A DNA stretch of 64,000 nt. It comes from Synaphobranchus kaupii. Its lineage: Eukaryota; Chordata; Actinopteri; Anguilliformes; Synaphobranchidae. Below, in pieces: positions 45,356-57,245 of this stretch. The first letter of the stretch is position 1; each line of letters begins with the position of its first letter. Where the stretch lies: NCBI GenBank assembly GCA_029718625.1, contig CM056376.1, positions 78,181,386 to 78,245,385 on the forward strand, in the 5' to 3' direction. Made by a program: the position numbers and the translations under genes. Under the pieces are notes generated by a model, which did no database searches, was not told the origin of the DNA, and was given only the letters and a program-made list of their open reading frames with translations.

Positions 45356-46893
45356 CCATGTGGGAACTGATCGAAAGAACAGTGTTACATTTAACAGCTC
45401 ACCGGGAGCTCTCCCATTCCACAAATTATTCATGGTAAAGAACAAAGGCTTTAAAATGCACTGAGAAATGACCAAGCTCTTTATAAAATAAAGAATGGAG
45501 GGAGTAACCTTTATTTCCAAGTCTGGTGGCTTCCAAAGTTTCAGCCCTTTGAATGACTAAGGAGTTCTGCTCCAAATGTACTCAAATCAACAAAAAGTGG
45601 GAAATAAGGGCCTACAAGTCAGCGAACTTGTAAACTCAGTGAGCGCACCCTTTCAATAATCATACTAAGATCGATTGTGCCATCCGATGTCTGCCAAACC
45701 GAAACAAAACTTCAGGATTATTTCCCTTTGAGCAGCATGTTCAATGCGGCTTGAAATAAATCCACTCAGTGCCACTCATCCAGTTTCCTGTATTAATAAG
45801 CAGTTCATTAAAGAAATAGCATTCAAATGGAAACACTTACTACCACAAATCTCCACCCCAAGTTTGAATGGCCAACCATCAGCAACCACAGCCACGTATA
45901 TTGCACAAACTCCACTGCCGATTTGTGGTGCCACCGGCAGCTTCTTTTCACACCACAGAATACAGCTAAGCTCGCACAGACCAGAGTCGCAGGAGGGATC
46001 TTTCACATGCGGCTTCAACTGCAATCTACGGGCACCTGATCGACCAGCAGGGGTCGCTAGATAGAAATGCAAACAGAACCCTATCCAAGTGAACGCTCCC
46101 ATTCCCGGAGCAACGCAATCGGCAATTGCGCCTCACCCCATGGAGCTACCGGCCATAGTCGGTGTGCCGGTCCTTCCTATACAACGTTTTTCAGCAGCGA
46201 AAATAAAACTAAGTAAAAGGCAGTAAAAACGGAAAGGTCTGATGTAATAGTTTAGAGCTATGCGTCAAGGTGCATGGCACGTTAGAGTCACAGAAAGCAA
46301 AGAACAGGTTGTGTGCAGGTGGATGACTGATCATAAGGTACGATCAAAGCGGATATACCCATCGTGTCACAATAATAGGGAAAAAAAAAAAAAATGAGAT
46401 GCAGCCCTGCCACAAAATGAAGGTAATCTTTTTAAAAGTATTTGTCGACTTAAATGCAACTTGGTTGGCCCACTATATACAGACCTTGGTAGCTAGCTAA
46501 AGTTTGCTTAGCTAGCTCTGCTGTAGTACTACAAAGGCAAAGGACATTAACTTATCTATAACGATGAACTGAAAAACAAGGCAAACAAAACTTTTATACA
46601 GTTCTGTGCATTTAGCCTCTGGCACTTTACATTGTTTACAGCCATTTACCTTGGTATTCAATACATCACATCCTCTGCCAATGTAGTTCACCATCTGGCT
46701 ATACAACTTAGGCTTAGCACTGTAGAAATAAAATCAACGTGGCATAGCTTTCAAGAGGGAAAATGCTTGAAAGTTACAACTTACAACTGGCCTTAAAACG
46801 CAAACACTCAGACACGAGTGAGAGTTGGATGTTTGTCATTTGATACAAACCTGCTCCCACAAGATTAAACAAATCAATACGCAGACAAGCTAG
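45356..46893. other. Unassigned DNA upstream of nap1l1
   Basis: About 1.5 kb with small frames only. The part from 45820 to 46150 is GC-richer and might be a repeat or a regulatory block. I see no clear gene or transposon end. Confidence 0.5.
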
Positions 46894-46901
46894 CTTCTAA
46901 C

Positions 46902-48020
46902 AAGGGCTGCGCAATATATCGTTTCAGCATCGACATGGCAATGTGCGCATGAGCAATAGTGACATCATAAAGGAAGCAATGGTTTGCTTTTGCATTAAAT
47001 TAAATCAATCACGTCATGCTAAAACTTTTTTGCTGCTTGATACAAAACGAAAACTCAAGGTGTGCATTTTCCATGACAATCGTCCTTTTTCTTGGAAGAA
47101 TGTCCGCCTAAAATAATTTGGTCTGATTTAAGGTTTCTTGGATACACAGGCGCTTCTGCTATGGTCACGGACGCTCCTGCGTGCACAGCGAACCAATCGT
47201 TCTTGATCTGTCTATTGAATAACAAAAGTTGTGTCACCTCAGTTGTCTGTGAAATTCTGTAGCCTACAACCTCGGTTAGGTACTTTGTTGAGAAAAACTA
47301 GTTTTAAAAGATTGAATAGTCTAATTTCATCTTTACTTGTTTAGACAGGATTGCCAAAAAACTAACTTTGCCACTGTTGCTAGGAAAATTAGATTTTAAA
47401 AAAAAAACCTAAAGTAGATTGTGAAAGAAAATGGTTCTGTTATGTATTACAAGTTCTATTTATTTGAAGTTGCATTTATTTGCAAAGCACTCAGGGGACT
47501 GGTGTATTGCTCTTATTTTCTAATTTTAGTTATTTACAAGAGGAATAAAATGTTAACTTACCCATTTTGTCACTCGTGTTAATTCCCTAATGTGATACTG
47601 CAGCTTTAATGTTATGTTTTTAAAGTGGAGAACAGTGACATACAGCCTCCTGTAATCTGGATCCCTTCGAGACACCACCTTTCTTCCACCCATTGACAGA
47701 TGAGCCCCCTTATTTTAGGGTAAGCAATGTGCATTATTAATATCATGTTGGATCTTGGACTTTAGCCTGGATTGATAGATGAGTAGGCATATTATCTGAA
47801 TACGATGGTGTCGTGGTGAGTCAATCAGAGTATTAAACTGCCGCCTCCAAAATCACCCTAATCATCGCTAGAGTGATTAATTCTTTCCAAATAGAGCTAT
47901 TCAAGTTAAAAGCAGTATGTATCTGGTGAAATTATCGTATTCCTTTGTGTTTTCATATCGCAATATATATTGCAAAAAAGATATTACAATGTAATCTTTT
48001 TCCAATATCGTGCAGCCCTA
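46902..48020. mobile_element. hAT-type non-autonomous element
   Basis: AAGGGCTGCGCAATAT at the left and ATATCGTGCAGCCCTA at the right are inverted repeats (the first base is mutated from T). They are flanked by the perfect 8-bp duplication CTTCTAAC (46894-46901 and 48021-48028). No transposase frame is present. Confidence 0.9.
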
Positions 48021-48839
48021 CTTCTAACTAGCCCTCACTAACATTCACAGAGGACGACCACAATGAAATGTCCCATTTGACAAAAGACTAGTTTTGTTCA
48101 AAGGCCCCACCAAGTTTAAAAAAAAATTTAAAAAAGTTTTACGACACCCAGTTATTGTACAGAATATAGTTTACCAAAATGAATTTAAAAAAGCACTTGC
48201 GTAGTTCTGGGTAGACATTTCTTAGACCAAGATTCCTCAAAGTATTAAGTTTGCACTTCTTATATTAAAGTAGGCCAAAGTTCTGCCCACCTTGTTTGTA
48301 AGCCGATAGCATACAATTGCATGACTATTCTCCATTTGTATATATTATTACATGGTGGAGATATGCAGGTGCTTACCCATTATTACAACGCTGTTGCAAT
48401 GCACACCTTTGAGAAGTTACCTACACTTTCAAAAATTAAGACAGCATAGATTTTGTTTTCTGGGAATTAAGTAAAATTGTATCATATTGCATTACCTCCT
48501 TCCAGTTTAAAAGATAATCCTCACTGCAGGGAAAAAACATAAAATGCACCAATTTGTAAAGTTAAGAGTATCACACACTTGGTCCCCTTTTAAAAACTTC
48601 TTTGCTATGCGTTATATGCTTTTACAAGTTTGCTTATAAAAGGCAATGGAGTAACGCACTATGGGCTTGCTGGCTCTGGCTCCAAAGTATCCCATTCTGA
48701 AAGAGCATTAACTGTTCTTGGTATGCAAGGCCATAGTTTTTATGGTAACTGATATGCATTAATATATCTGCAAAAATAAATCACTGACTTAAAACCACAC
48801 CCTTAGAAATAAAAACAGCCAAATGTCCCTTCACAAAGG

Positions 48840-49140
48840 AAGCCTTTGGCGCCAGAGAACCAGCAATTCCACAGTGCATTGCTCCATTGTGTTTATTAAC
48901 CCCTTTGGCAAATGCCAAATTTGGTCAATTCTCACCTATTTAGGGGGTGTTCTATTTAAGGCTTTATAACCCGGATGACACACACCGGGACTTCGCTGAG
49001 TACACGAACATTTTGGTCACATAAATATGACGTCGTTTTAAAAAAATGAGGCGCAGCTTCGCTGACGTTTACCTTCAAATACAACAAAAACAACACGTGA
49101 CATGGCAGCGCAGGTGTGGGGCGCAGGGTTGCCAGATCTT
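48840..49140 (-). promoter_or_regulatory. Possible nap1l1 promoter or first non-coding exon
   Basis: On the minus strand this non-repetitive block has CACGTG, a donor-like GAAG/GTAAAC at about 49070, GACGTCA, TCATCCGGG, TATAAA and TTTGGCGCC. The acceptor before the nap1l1 ATG exon demands an upstream non-coding exon on this strand. This is only a candidate by motif content. Confidence 0.2.
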
Positions 49141-50473
49141 GCAAGACTTTCCAGCCAAATGGCAACTCAACTAGCCCAAATTATAGGCTATTTTTAACCG
49201 AAACCAACATATTTTAAATAAAAATTATCATGTTTTTGCTTTTTAAAATAAGTGATTTTAAATGATTTTTAAAATAACTTTTAAAAAACGCATGGCGCAA
49301 GTGCATTTAGGGCATGTTTAAGTACACTTGCTAGTTAGATGGCGTGTTTTGTGCTAAGCACGGCACAACTTCCAAATGGGCTGAACTTAGTCCATTAATT
49401 ATAGATGTGTCTCGGGCGTAACATGCAATAAACCAATCAAAATGTCATATCACATTCCCTTTAAAAGCCTGCTTTTCCACCTTGGTGGATTGCTTATATC
49501 ATGGCGAAACAGACATGCTTGTGCGTGTGTAGTGCGAGCAAGTAATAGGCTATATGGATCAATAGTATGATCAATATTATTCGGACTCACCATTATGACG
49601 CGTTTCGATATACACAATAATAATCTTTAACATTAGGGTTTAACACTTGCACATGTTCCCGGTAGCCTAATTCCAGACAGTGCTGTCATTTTAGAAAATA
49701 TAGCCTATGCGGTTAAATTCTGTTAAAAGCACCTGCAGCAGCTGAGAATAAGCTACCAGAATGGCTTCCGTCTCACCTTAGAAAAGGCCAAATTAGCTTG
49801 CTTGTTTAACAAATTTTGTTTGATTATACAATGAAGCATTGTCAAACATCAATTCCATGAGGTTGTTCTCATGGAGTTCTCGAAGTTCAAGCTTGATCCG
49901 AAGTTCATTATGTGCATTCTAATATTGATTAATAACATAAATACCGTTATTTTGCCTTCATGATGACACTAAATACACTAAAGCTGTCAGGTTGGGAACC
50001 CATAGGTTCACGCATATTTTCCCTTGTTTTATAATGTCCTGCTTATGGAAATGTGACCAACCTGCTTTACTGGTAGCGTAATGCTTTAAAACTAACTCAC
50101 TCACTGCCGAGGGCACATATATGCGCCCAAACTGCCAACGTTCTAGACTGCCAGGGGCGAATATATGCGCCCAACACGCATCAAATGTTGAAGCTTCATT
50201 TTCTAGCCAATTACAATATTGTTGCTGGGTAAATACAGTGTTTCCCCTAGATTTTTTTTCAGGCCGGGCGGTGAAAGTGCGCCATTTTGCGTAGAGGCGG
50301 AAACTATAATTACACCCTCATAATATCAGCGCTGCCATTGAAAATTTTAATTAGGCCTAACGGGAAACCGAAGCTGTTTTGGCAAGGGTTTTTCCAGATG
50401 CTATTTTGATCATTCCCGCATTCTGCGGTAAGGGAAATATTGCGGCTACATAAAAAAAAATAAAAAAAGATTA

Positions 50474-52008
50474 TACACTACTCACAAAAAGTTAGGGATA
50501 TTCGGCTTTCGGGTGAAATTTCAGGATGAACCTAAAATGCACTATAACCTTTACAGGTGAAATTAATTTGACCTTCTCTAAACTTTTGAATGCACATGTC
50601 CAACTATTCAATGTTTCAGTACTTTTTGCACAACTTGCTGTTCTCTAACAAGGAGCTGAACGGCAAAATTCACAACAGGTGTTTGATCCATGAATCGACC
50701 AATACATTTCCTGGTTCAATTAGAATTGGTATTTAAACAGTCCTCTTCATCATGCTGTTCACATTTTGACATCATGAGACCAAGACGACACCTAACAATT
50801 GATCAACAGTACCTTGCCATTGCGAGGCTTCAAACAGGATGTTCTCAGAGGGAAGTGGCCACTGAGCTTAGAGTGTCACAGAGTGTCATCAGCAGGTTGC
50901 AACAGAGATACAGAGAGACTGGAAGAGTTACAGAAAGGCATAGAAGTGGACGTCCTTTGGCCACATCCCACACTGATGACCGCTTCATTGTGAACAGTGC
51001 CCTGCGGAACCGGATGATGAATGCCACTCAACTCCAGGCACATTTAAGGGAGGTGAGAGGCACCCAAGTGTCACGTCAGACCATTCGAAACCGTTTACAT
51101 CAGCGTGGTCTGCGTGCTAGACGACCTGCAAGGGTACCTGACCACACCACCAGGCACAGGCGTCATCGTCTTGCATGGGCCAGGGAGCATTTACGCTGGA
51201 CGAGGGACCAGTGGGCCTCAGTGCTGTTCTCTGATGAAAGTCGATTCACGTTGAGCAGAAATGATGGCCGCCAACGATGTTGGAGACGTCAAGGAGAGCG
51301 CTATGCATCAGCCACTGTTGTCACCAGACGACCCTTTGGTGGTGGCGGTGTTACAGTGTGGGCAGGTGTGTCTAGTCAATACAGAACTGCCCTACACTTT
51401 GTGAATGGTACAGTGACAAGCCCATACTACCTGAATAACATCATTAATCCAGTCATTGTGCCCCTGCATGAACAACACAGGCCTAATTTCATCTTCATGG
51501 ACGACAATGCTCCAGCTCATCGAGGTCACATCATTAGGGAAAGGCTGCTGGAGACTGGGGTACCTCAAATGGAGTGGCCTGCACTTTCTCCAGACCTGAA
51601 TCCCATAGAAAACCTATGGGATCAGCTGACTCACCGTGTAGAGGCTCGTAACTCTGTACCCCAGAACCTCAATGACCTGAGGGCCGCCCTTCAAGAAGAG
51701 TGGGATGCCATGCCTCAGCAGACAATAAGTCGACTTGTGAACAGCATGAGACGTCGTTGTCGAGCTGTAATTGATGCTCAAGGGCACATGACAAGTTATT
51801 GAGACATTGACATTTTTGTTGTGGTATACCCACCACTGTTGTTGGCTTTTGTTTCAATAAATTGTTTGAGATGAGGAAATCACCATTGCATGCTTCTACT
51901 TAAATGCCCTACTTTCATGATACGTATAATATCACTGTAGCGTGAACTTACATTTTCCATAAATTTCACCCAAAAGCCAAATATCCCTAACTTTTTGTGA
52001 GTAGTGTA
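50474..52008 (+). mobile_element. Tc1/mariner element with intact transposase
   Basis: Inverted repeats CACTACTCACAAAAAGTTAG with GGATATTCGGC at the left match the complement of the right end almost exactly over about 45 bases. TA flanks both sides. The 1.53 kb element contains one uninterrupted transposase frame. Confidence 0.95.
50774..51802 (+). CDS. Tc1/mariner-family transposase (DD34E), open frame
   Basis: This is a 342-residue frame, the usual length for Tc1 transposases, which cut and paste their own element at TA sites in the nucleus. Residues 1-125 form the bipartite helix-turn-helix DNA-binding region with an SGRP linker at about 58-61. The catalytic triad is D154 (LFSDESRF), D244 (FMDDNAPAH) and E279 ([11 protein letters not shown]), with 34 residues between the last two. 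The glycine-rich [11 protein letters not shown] box lies between them. An in-frame Met 28 codons upstream gives a non-conserved extension, so I place the start at MRPRR. No stop or frameshift is present, and both inverted repeats survive. The copy is possibly functional and certainly young. Confidence 0.93.
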   Translation: MRPRRHLTIDQQYLAIARLQTGCSQREVATELRVSQSVISRLQQRYRETGRVTERHRSGRPLATSHTDDRFIVNSALRNRMMNATQLQAHLREVRGTQVSRQTIRNRLHQRGLRARRPARVPDHTTRHRRHRLAWAREHLRWTRDQWASVLFSDESRFTLSRNDGRQRCWRRQGERYASATVVTRRPFGGGGVTVWAGVSSQYRTALHFVNGTVTSPYYLNNIINPVIVPLHEQHRPNFIFMDDNAPAHRGHIIRERLLETGVPQMEWPALSPDLNPIENLWDQLTHRVEARNSVPQNLNDLRAALQEEWDAMPQQTISRLVNSMRRRCRAVIDAQGHMTSY

Positions 52009-52697
52009 TATAAAAAAAAATAATAATAATATAAATTATTTTTTTCTTTCATTAAAATTATTTATTTTCCCTCTTGTCCAAGCCGGGCGGCACGTGGGTT
52101 TTTTCACTGCTTTTCAACAACATGACTTGTCTTTCCCACTTCAAACACTGACTATAGCAAGCAAGATAGAAAGAGATGGGAGCAAGCTTTCAATTTGAAT
52201 TTGGATATTGTGAGCAGTAGTTTTTGGGATTTGAAGATAATTTACTCATGTGGAACAAAACAAACCCTTCAGACGCCATTTAATTCAAAAGAAACTCGGA
52301 ACAGCTCGTCTCAGACACAAATAGATAGCTAGCTGCTATGTGTAATTTTGCTGGCTAGCTTGCCATTGTTACAATATAGTAATGTTAGCTATATTAATTT
52401 AATTCAGAGGGATTCGTTTTATACATAACAGTGAATTTGCACTGGCATACCGGCAAAATAATCTGTTACCTTACATCACTCAGCGTCACTGAGACCGCAA
52501 AACCATATTTGGGCTAGGACCTGTTGCACAGAGAAACTCCTGAATAACCTAGACATAACTAACCAAAAACTGTATGAAAGACTGTAAAGTAAAAAGATAA
52601 ACAGCGCAGTTACCTTATGAATTGTGCTTTGCTAAACGGAATGTAGCGAGCTATGCTACAAGGTAAAAACACTGCTCCATCTTGGTTCGATAATTAC

Positions 52698-53553
52698 TAG
52701 GGTTGCAAATTCTAAGGAATTTCCTTGATCGATAGTCATCAACGTTAATGAACAATCAATCGATCAATCGATAACAAAACAGCTAAAAATAGCTTATGAC
52801 ATAAAATACAAAATGCATGTTTTTTTCCTCAATCAAAGCTTTATTGAAACATTTGAGAAATACGCCTGTTTCATAGCATAACACAAATATAATTATGAAC
52901 GCTGTTTTGTTTAAGTATGATATTTTAATAAGGCTCGGGAAATTGCGCTCACTCTTCCAAGGCGAATCAGTGACTAACACGTACGTCTATGACATATACA
53001 AAAATAAGATGAGCCTTAATAAAAAACTTAAATTTGCAAAATGATTATGAAATAGATAAATAACGTTTTTGAAAACAGCGCTATAATAGGTTCCCTATTG
53101 AAATGAGAAAGCTACGACAAACTACGACAGCTCAGGCCTCAGTTTAAAACTTAAACTGCATAAGTGCAGTAAATACCTAGGCCTGCTGATTTTTATTTAA
53201 GAATATAAGCATGTTTACGTTATCAGGGGTGAGTCGTGTGCGCAGTCGGTTTACAGCGAGACCAGCTGCTGAAAATACGCGTTCCGACGGGACCGATGTC
53301 CCAGGCACGCATAAGTAGCGTGCTTCATGGTCGAGTGAGTCTTCTTATTTGTAAAGTTAATAACATGTTTCCTAATTGCAGTGCACGCGCCCCCTTGTGT
53401 TTAACTTAATGATTGCATTTCACCAACAGCTCCCATTGACACAATTAAGATGAGACCGCAAATAGTTCAATTTGATCGTTAAATTTGAAATGGTCGATCG
53501 ATGAAATTATTAACCGCAATTAATCGATCAACGATTAATCGTTAACGCCCCTA
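52698..53553 (-). mobile_element. hAT element with transposase remnant
   Basis: TAGGGTTGCAA at the left and the right end CGTTAACGCCCCTA are flanked by the perfect 8-bp duplication ATAATTAC (52690-52697 and 53554-53561). The interior has many GATCGATTAAT motifs and a C-terminal transposase fragment on the minus strand. Confidence 0.88.
53215..53330 (-). pseudogene. hAT transposase dimerisation-domain fragment
   Basis: On the minus strand the sequence reads YLCVPGTSVPSERVFSAAGL and then AVNRLRTRLTPDNVNM. This is the highly conserved hAT C-terminal dimerisation motif (PSERVFS). It is only about 37 codons long, and the catalytic domain is gone. Confidence 0.85.
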
Positions 53554-53567
53554 ATAATTACGCTTGG

Positions 53568-53933
53568 TTGCCTCCTCCTCTTACACGGGGCTGTATTTAC
53601 TTGACTTATGAGGGCTTTGTGTTGAAGGAGGGCTTGTCTGAAAGAGAAGAGTCTGGTTATTGGCTGAAATATTTGACAGTTTTAAAACCCAATGGAAAGC
53701 AAATAATACTCAGAGTGGAGGCGGGTCGATGCAAGTTTTTCCCACTTCAGATAGGCCTATTGTGCTATCAGTCAAAGACATACACCCAATTGACGACGGT
53801 TTTGCATAAATCTCTGCAATCAAGTACCACTTTGGCTAAAATATACGAAGCCACGGGATTGGTACTCCAGAAACTGGCTGAGTTTCACAACGCCAAACTG
53901 AACACAGCCGAACTACTCGTAATGAAGGTTTAA
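53568..53933 (+). CDS. Unrecognised open frame, 121 codons
   Basis: The frame runs MPPPLTRGCIYLTYEGFVLK through KIYEATGLVLQKLAEFHNAK to a TAA. It has balanced amino-acid composition and no low-complexity sequence, which is unusual for chance frames in this AT-rich DNA. It begins directly after a hAT insertion. I recognise no family, splice sites or promoter. It could be a fragment of a transposon protein or a chance frame. Confidence 0.2.
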   Translation: MPPPLTRGCIYLTYEGFVLKEGLSEREESGYWLKYLTVLKPNGKQIILRVEAGRCKFFPLQIGLLCYQSKTYTQLTTVLHKSLQSSTTLAKIYEATGLVLQKLAEFHNAKLNTAELLVMKV

Positions 53934-54849
53934 AATTGGAAAAAAAAATCATGTGCAGCCGTATGAAAGTTTTAAAGTATTTTTTCTTGAAGCCTAAAGG
54001 TATGATTTTTCAAACCAGTTTTGTGAAATACAATTAAGCAGAACAGTTTACCAGCACATTGTTTATGGTGCGACATCAAGCTGCAATACATTTGATAATT
54101 AGGTCAGAGTTTCCAACATTATTTACAAAGTTTTATCTCAACGTTTTGGGCTTAAAAACCACTTTCCCAGAAGGAATGACCTGCGTTACCGCTAGGGGGC
54201 GTTTGGCAGCAAGAGGTTAATCGATTCTTTCATTGACAAAAAACATGAATGTTGGATAAAAGAATTTCCTAACCCCCCCCCCCCCCAAAAAAAATGGATT
54301 CAACATGGATGTAGTCCTTGGGCTCAAATGCAATAATGTGGCCTCAATAGCTTTGCTGTAGTATGCAGAATGCTGGGAATTATCTGCGCATGTGAAAAGA
54401 ACGCACTGCACATGTAATAGAGAACTAAGTGAGTACGTCAGTCTGTGTGGTATAAAGATAGAGCATACATTTCATGTTCCAATTTTTATTTTTTAAAATA
54501 ACGATTAATCATTTGTAGTCCGGTTTGTAGTCCACATTAACAGACTACATATCCATTACTGTAACGCACGGGCAGTCCTCGACCAATCAGACCATCATCT
54601 AGTCTGGACATTTTTGGCAGTGCATACAAGGGGCCAGCTTTCATCTCTCAACCTCAGCACCGGATATAATGTCGCCCTCTGCTGATATCTATGATTTGCG
54701 CTCAAAAAGACAGTTTTTTTTTGAGACAGCGCCGTAGTTGGAAAGTGCGCATGTCTGAGTTAATGACAGTGTGGTTCTGGAGATTCATCCATCATTGTCA
54801 ACATTCCACCATTCATTTCAATGGCACAGAAATGGACTTTTAAACTTAA

Positions 54850-55724
54850 AGGGGACCTGAAGCACTCAGTAAAGTGGCTCTGGTTCGTTAGCTTTTTACC
54901 TTAAATTAGATATGACCGTGCGTTCAAATCTCAAACCGACCCGTATTTGCTGGAAAAAGTTGAAATTCGCTTTTTTTCCCCACTAGGGATGTATCGTGAG
55001 GAAAAAATATAACAAAAAACGCACAGACGGTCTTTTTCTATTGCCCCAAGATGCTCAAATGAGTATTACCGAACAAAACTTAATTTAAAACTGAATTTCC
55101 ACAAACTGCTTCTGACGATATTAATGCTGTGGCCAGCCGGCAACCGTAGCGCCGCTGCATTGCCTTGATATTTTAGTTAACAGCCTGCAAATATATACCT
55201 ACCGCGACCTAGCATCACAAGCTAAGGCTTATTTTATATAGGCAATATTAGCTAGACACGACTTTAGCAAACTCGCAAACCGTTTATCAAGGCAATGCAG
55301 CGGCGCTGCAGTTGCCGGCTGGTCAGGCCACAGCAGTAGGCTATGGTCAGAACGGGTCAGAAGCAGTTCATGGAAATTAAGTTTTAAATTAAGTTTTGTT
55401 CGGTAATACTCATTTGAGCTTCTTGGGGCAATAGAAAGACCGTCTGTGCGTTTCTTGTTTTATTTTTTCCTCACGATACATCGTTGAGCTCACAGTCAGC
55501 TATTTTCCCATAGGAATACATTGAGCAGCAGAGACGGACCAACCTAGTGACGTCACGACCGCAGTTGGTCCAAGATGGCTGCACCCTAGTGGAAAAAAAA
55601 GCAAATTTCAACTTTTTTTCCAGCAAATACAGGTCGGTTTTGAGATTTGAACGCATGGTCATATCTAATTTAAGGTAAAAAGCTAACAAACAAGAGCCAC
55701 TTTACCGAGTGCTCCATGTCCCCT
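54850..55724. mobile_element. Foldback MITE flanked by TTAA
   Basis: AGGGGACCTGAAGCACTC at the left is mirrored by GAGTGCTCCATGTCCCCT at the right, and TTAA flanks both sides (54846-54849 and 55725-55728). The inverted similarity extends through most of the 875 bp, including CGCACAGACGGTCTTT and the GCGGCGCTGCA centre. TTAA suits a piggyBac-mobilised MITE. Confidence 0.75.
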
Positions 55725-55728
55725 TTAA

Positions 55729-56778
55729 ATCGAACTATAAAGGAAGAAATCCTGTCTGCGTGTCTTTATTTCGCTTTGTTCGACAACCGGGCACTGTATG
55801 AAGTTGAAATTCACTAGCTGTATTGCTCAGGACCCAAGGAAGTGGACTGTCGACTGAAGTGCACTGCAACTGCACTAGTATAACGTAATGCACAGTGTTA
55901 AGAAAGAGAAGCTGAAGTCTGCAATTGTAAGGTGCGCTTATAGCAGAAAGTTACAAGAACATGTCCTATACTATGCCATTGAGATGAAAAGGAAATTGAT
56001 GGCAAGACAATCACTAGAAATTGTTTAAAAGTAAGTTTTAGTTAATATATATGGTCTAAATGAATAGGGAAGTCACTTCCGAAACCAGTGTGACGTAGTC
56101 ACTGGAGTACTCTATGGAAGAATGCACAGTGCAGGGTTGAAATTTAACTGAATTTGCATTAAATTGGGTTTTAACCAAACCATGCTGCAAAATCTAGAAT
56201 TGCAGTTGTGCATTTTCCAACTACATTCAGGTTCCATGTTATAGGCTAACTTTTGCAACAACAAAAAAAATAATAATTGGTCAATTTCCAAAATTCCCGA
56301 GCTTAACTTCCCATGGTAAATTTCCGGAAAGTTTCCGCCCCTTTGCAACCCTACTTTTTTATTTAATTTTTTTGATGGAGTTGCACGCGTCAGCTATAAG
56401 TCAGTTCACCAGATAGCTCGCGTTAGCTAACTCAAAATACCAACGTTATCATTTGATCAGTCACTTCAATTTAACAGATAATCCACACAATGTATCGTTA
56501 CGTAAAGGCCAGTTGAGACCAAAGATTCACCACGCAACGAAACAGTTTTAGAAGGTTGCAGAGAGGAATTGCAGTGACCTACCCGGTCTCAGAACGTCCC
56601 ATGTCGGCGCAGGTGATTCACCTAGTCTAATCGCAGGTGGAGAGTTTTAGAACAGAACGTACGTCAGTGCTAGATTAGGTAGTTTTTTCCTAGCATATCA
56701 GCGCGCAGTCTTTTCCCCAGAAGTGATGATGTCTCTGGAATGGGTATTTTATATTCAGACAGAAAGACCGACCGACCA
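55729..56778. other. No recognised feature
   Basis: About 1 kb of AT-rich sequence with small frames only. Confidence 0.5.
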
Positions 56779-57245
56779 GGAGTGCGTTTCCCAAAAGCAT
56801 CTTAAGGCTAAGACGACGTAAAACCCTTTGTAGGAAGCTTCTTGAACTTTGGGTGCGTTTCCCAAAAGCATCTTAACTTAAGACGCTCTTTGATTAACGA
56901 TTACTCCAGACCAGTCTTAAACTTAAGTGCGTTTTAGAAGCCCATAAATCACATACTTCATTTGATTTTACGGTTAAAGTGATGTTAGATGCAACAATAT
57001 TTACGTTTATTTATTTATTTGTAATTTACTTATTTTTATATATTTGGAAATTACCCATAAAAGCAATTCCTTAAATAGCCCTATAAATAAATAAGTTTGA
57101 GACGAGTAAAATCAGTGGGAAAAAGATTTTATTTCAAAAGAAACTTTGACGTGCCTAACCGGCCATGTATTGGGTATCACAATGGGGTTAGCGTCTCCCA
57201 ATCTATCGCCTCTCCTCCTCTCGTATCATCAGCACCACAGACATA

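Larger units (their letters stand above)
50098..52230. repeat. TTAA-associated repeat, copy 2, split by Tc1
   Basis: 50098-50231 and 52108-52230 repeat parts of the 40838-42735 element (ACTCACTGCCGAGGGC, AACGTTCTAGACTGCCAGGG, ATATGCGCCCAACACGC). Between them lie a second repeat beginning GTGTTTCCCCTAG with a GCCGGGCGG motif at both sides (50270 and 52082) and the Tc1 element. Confidence 0.6.
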
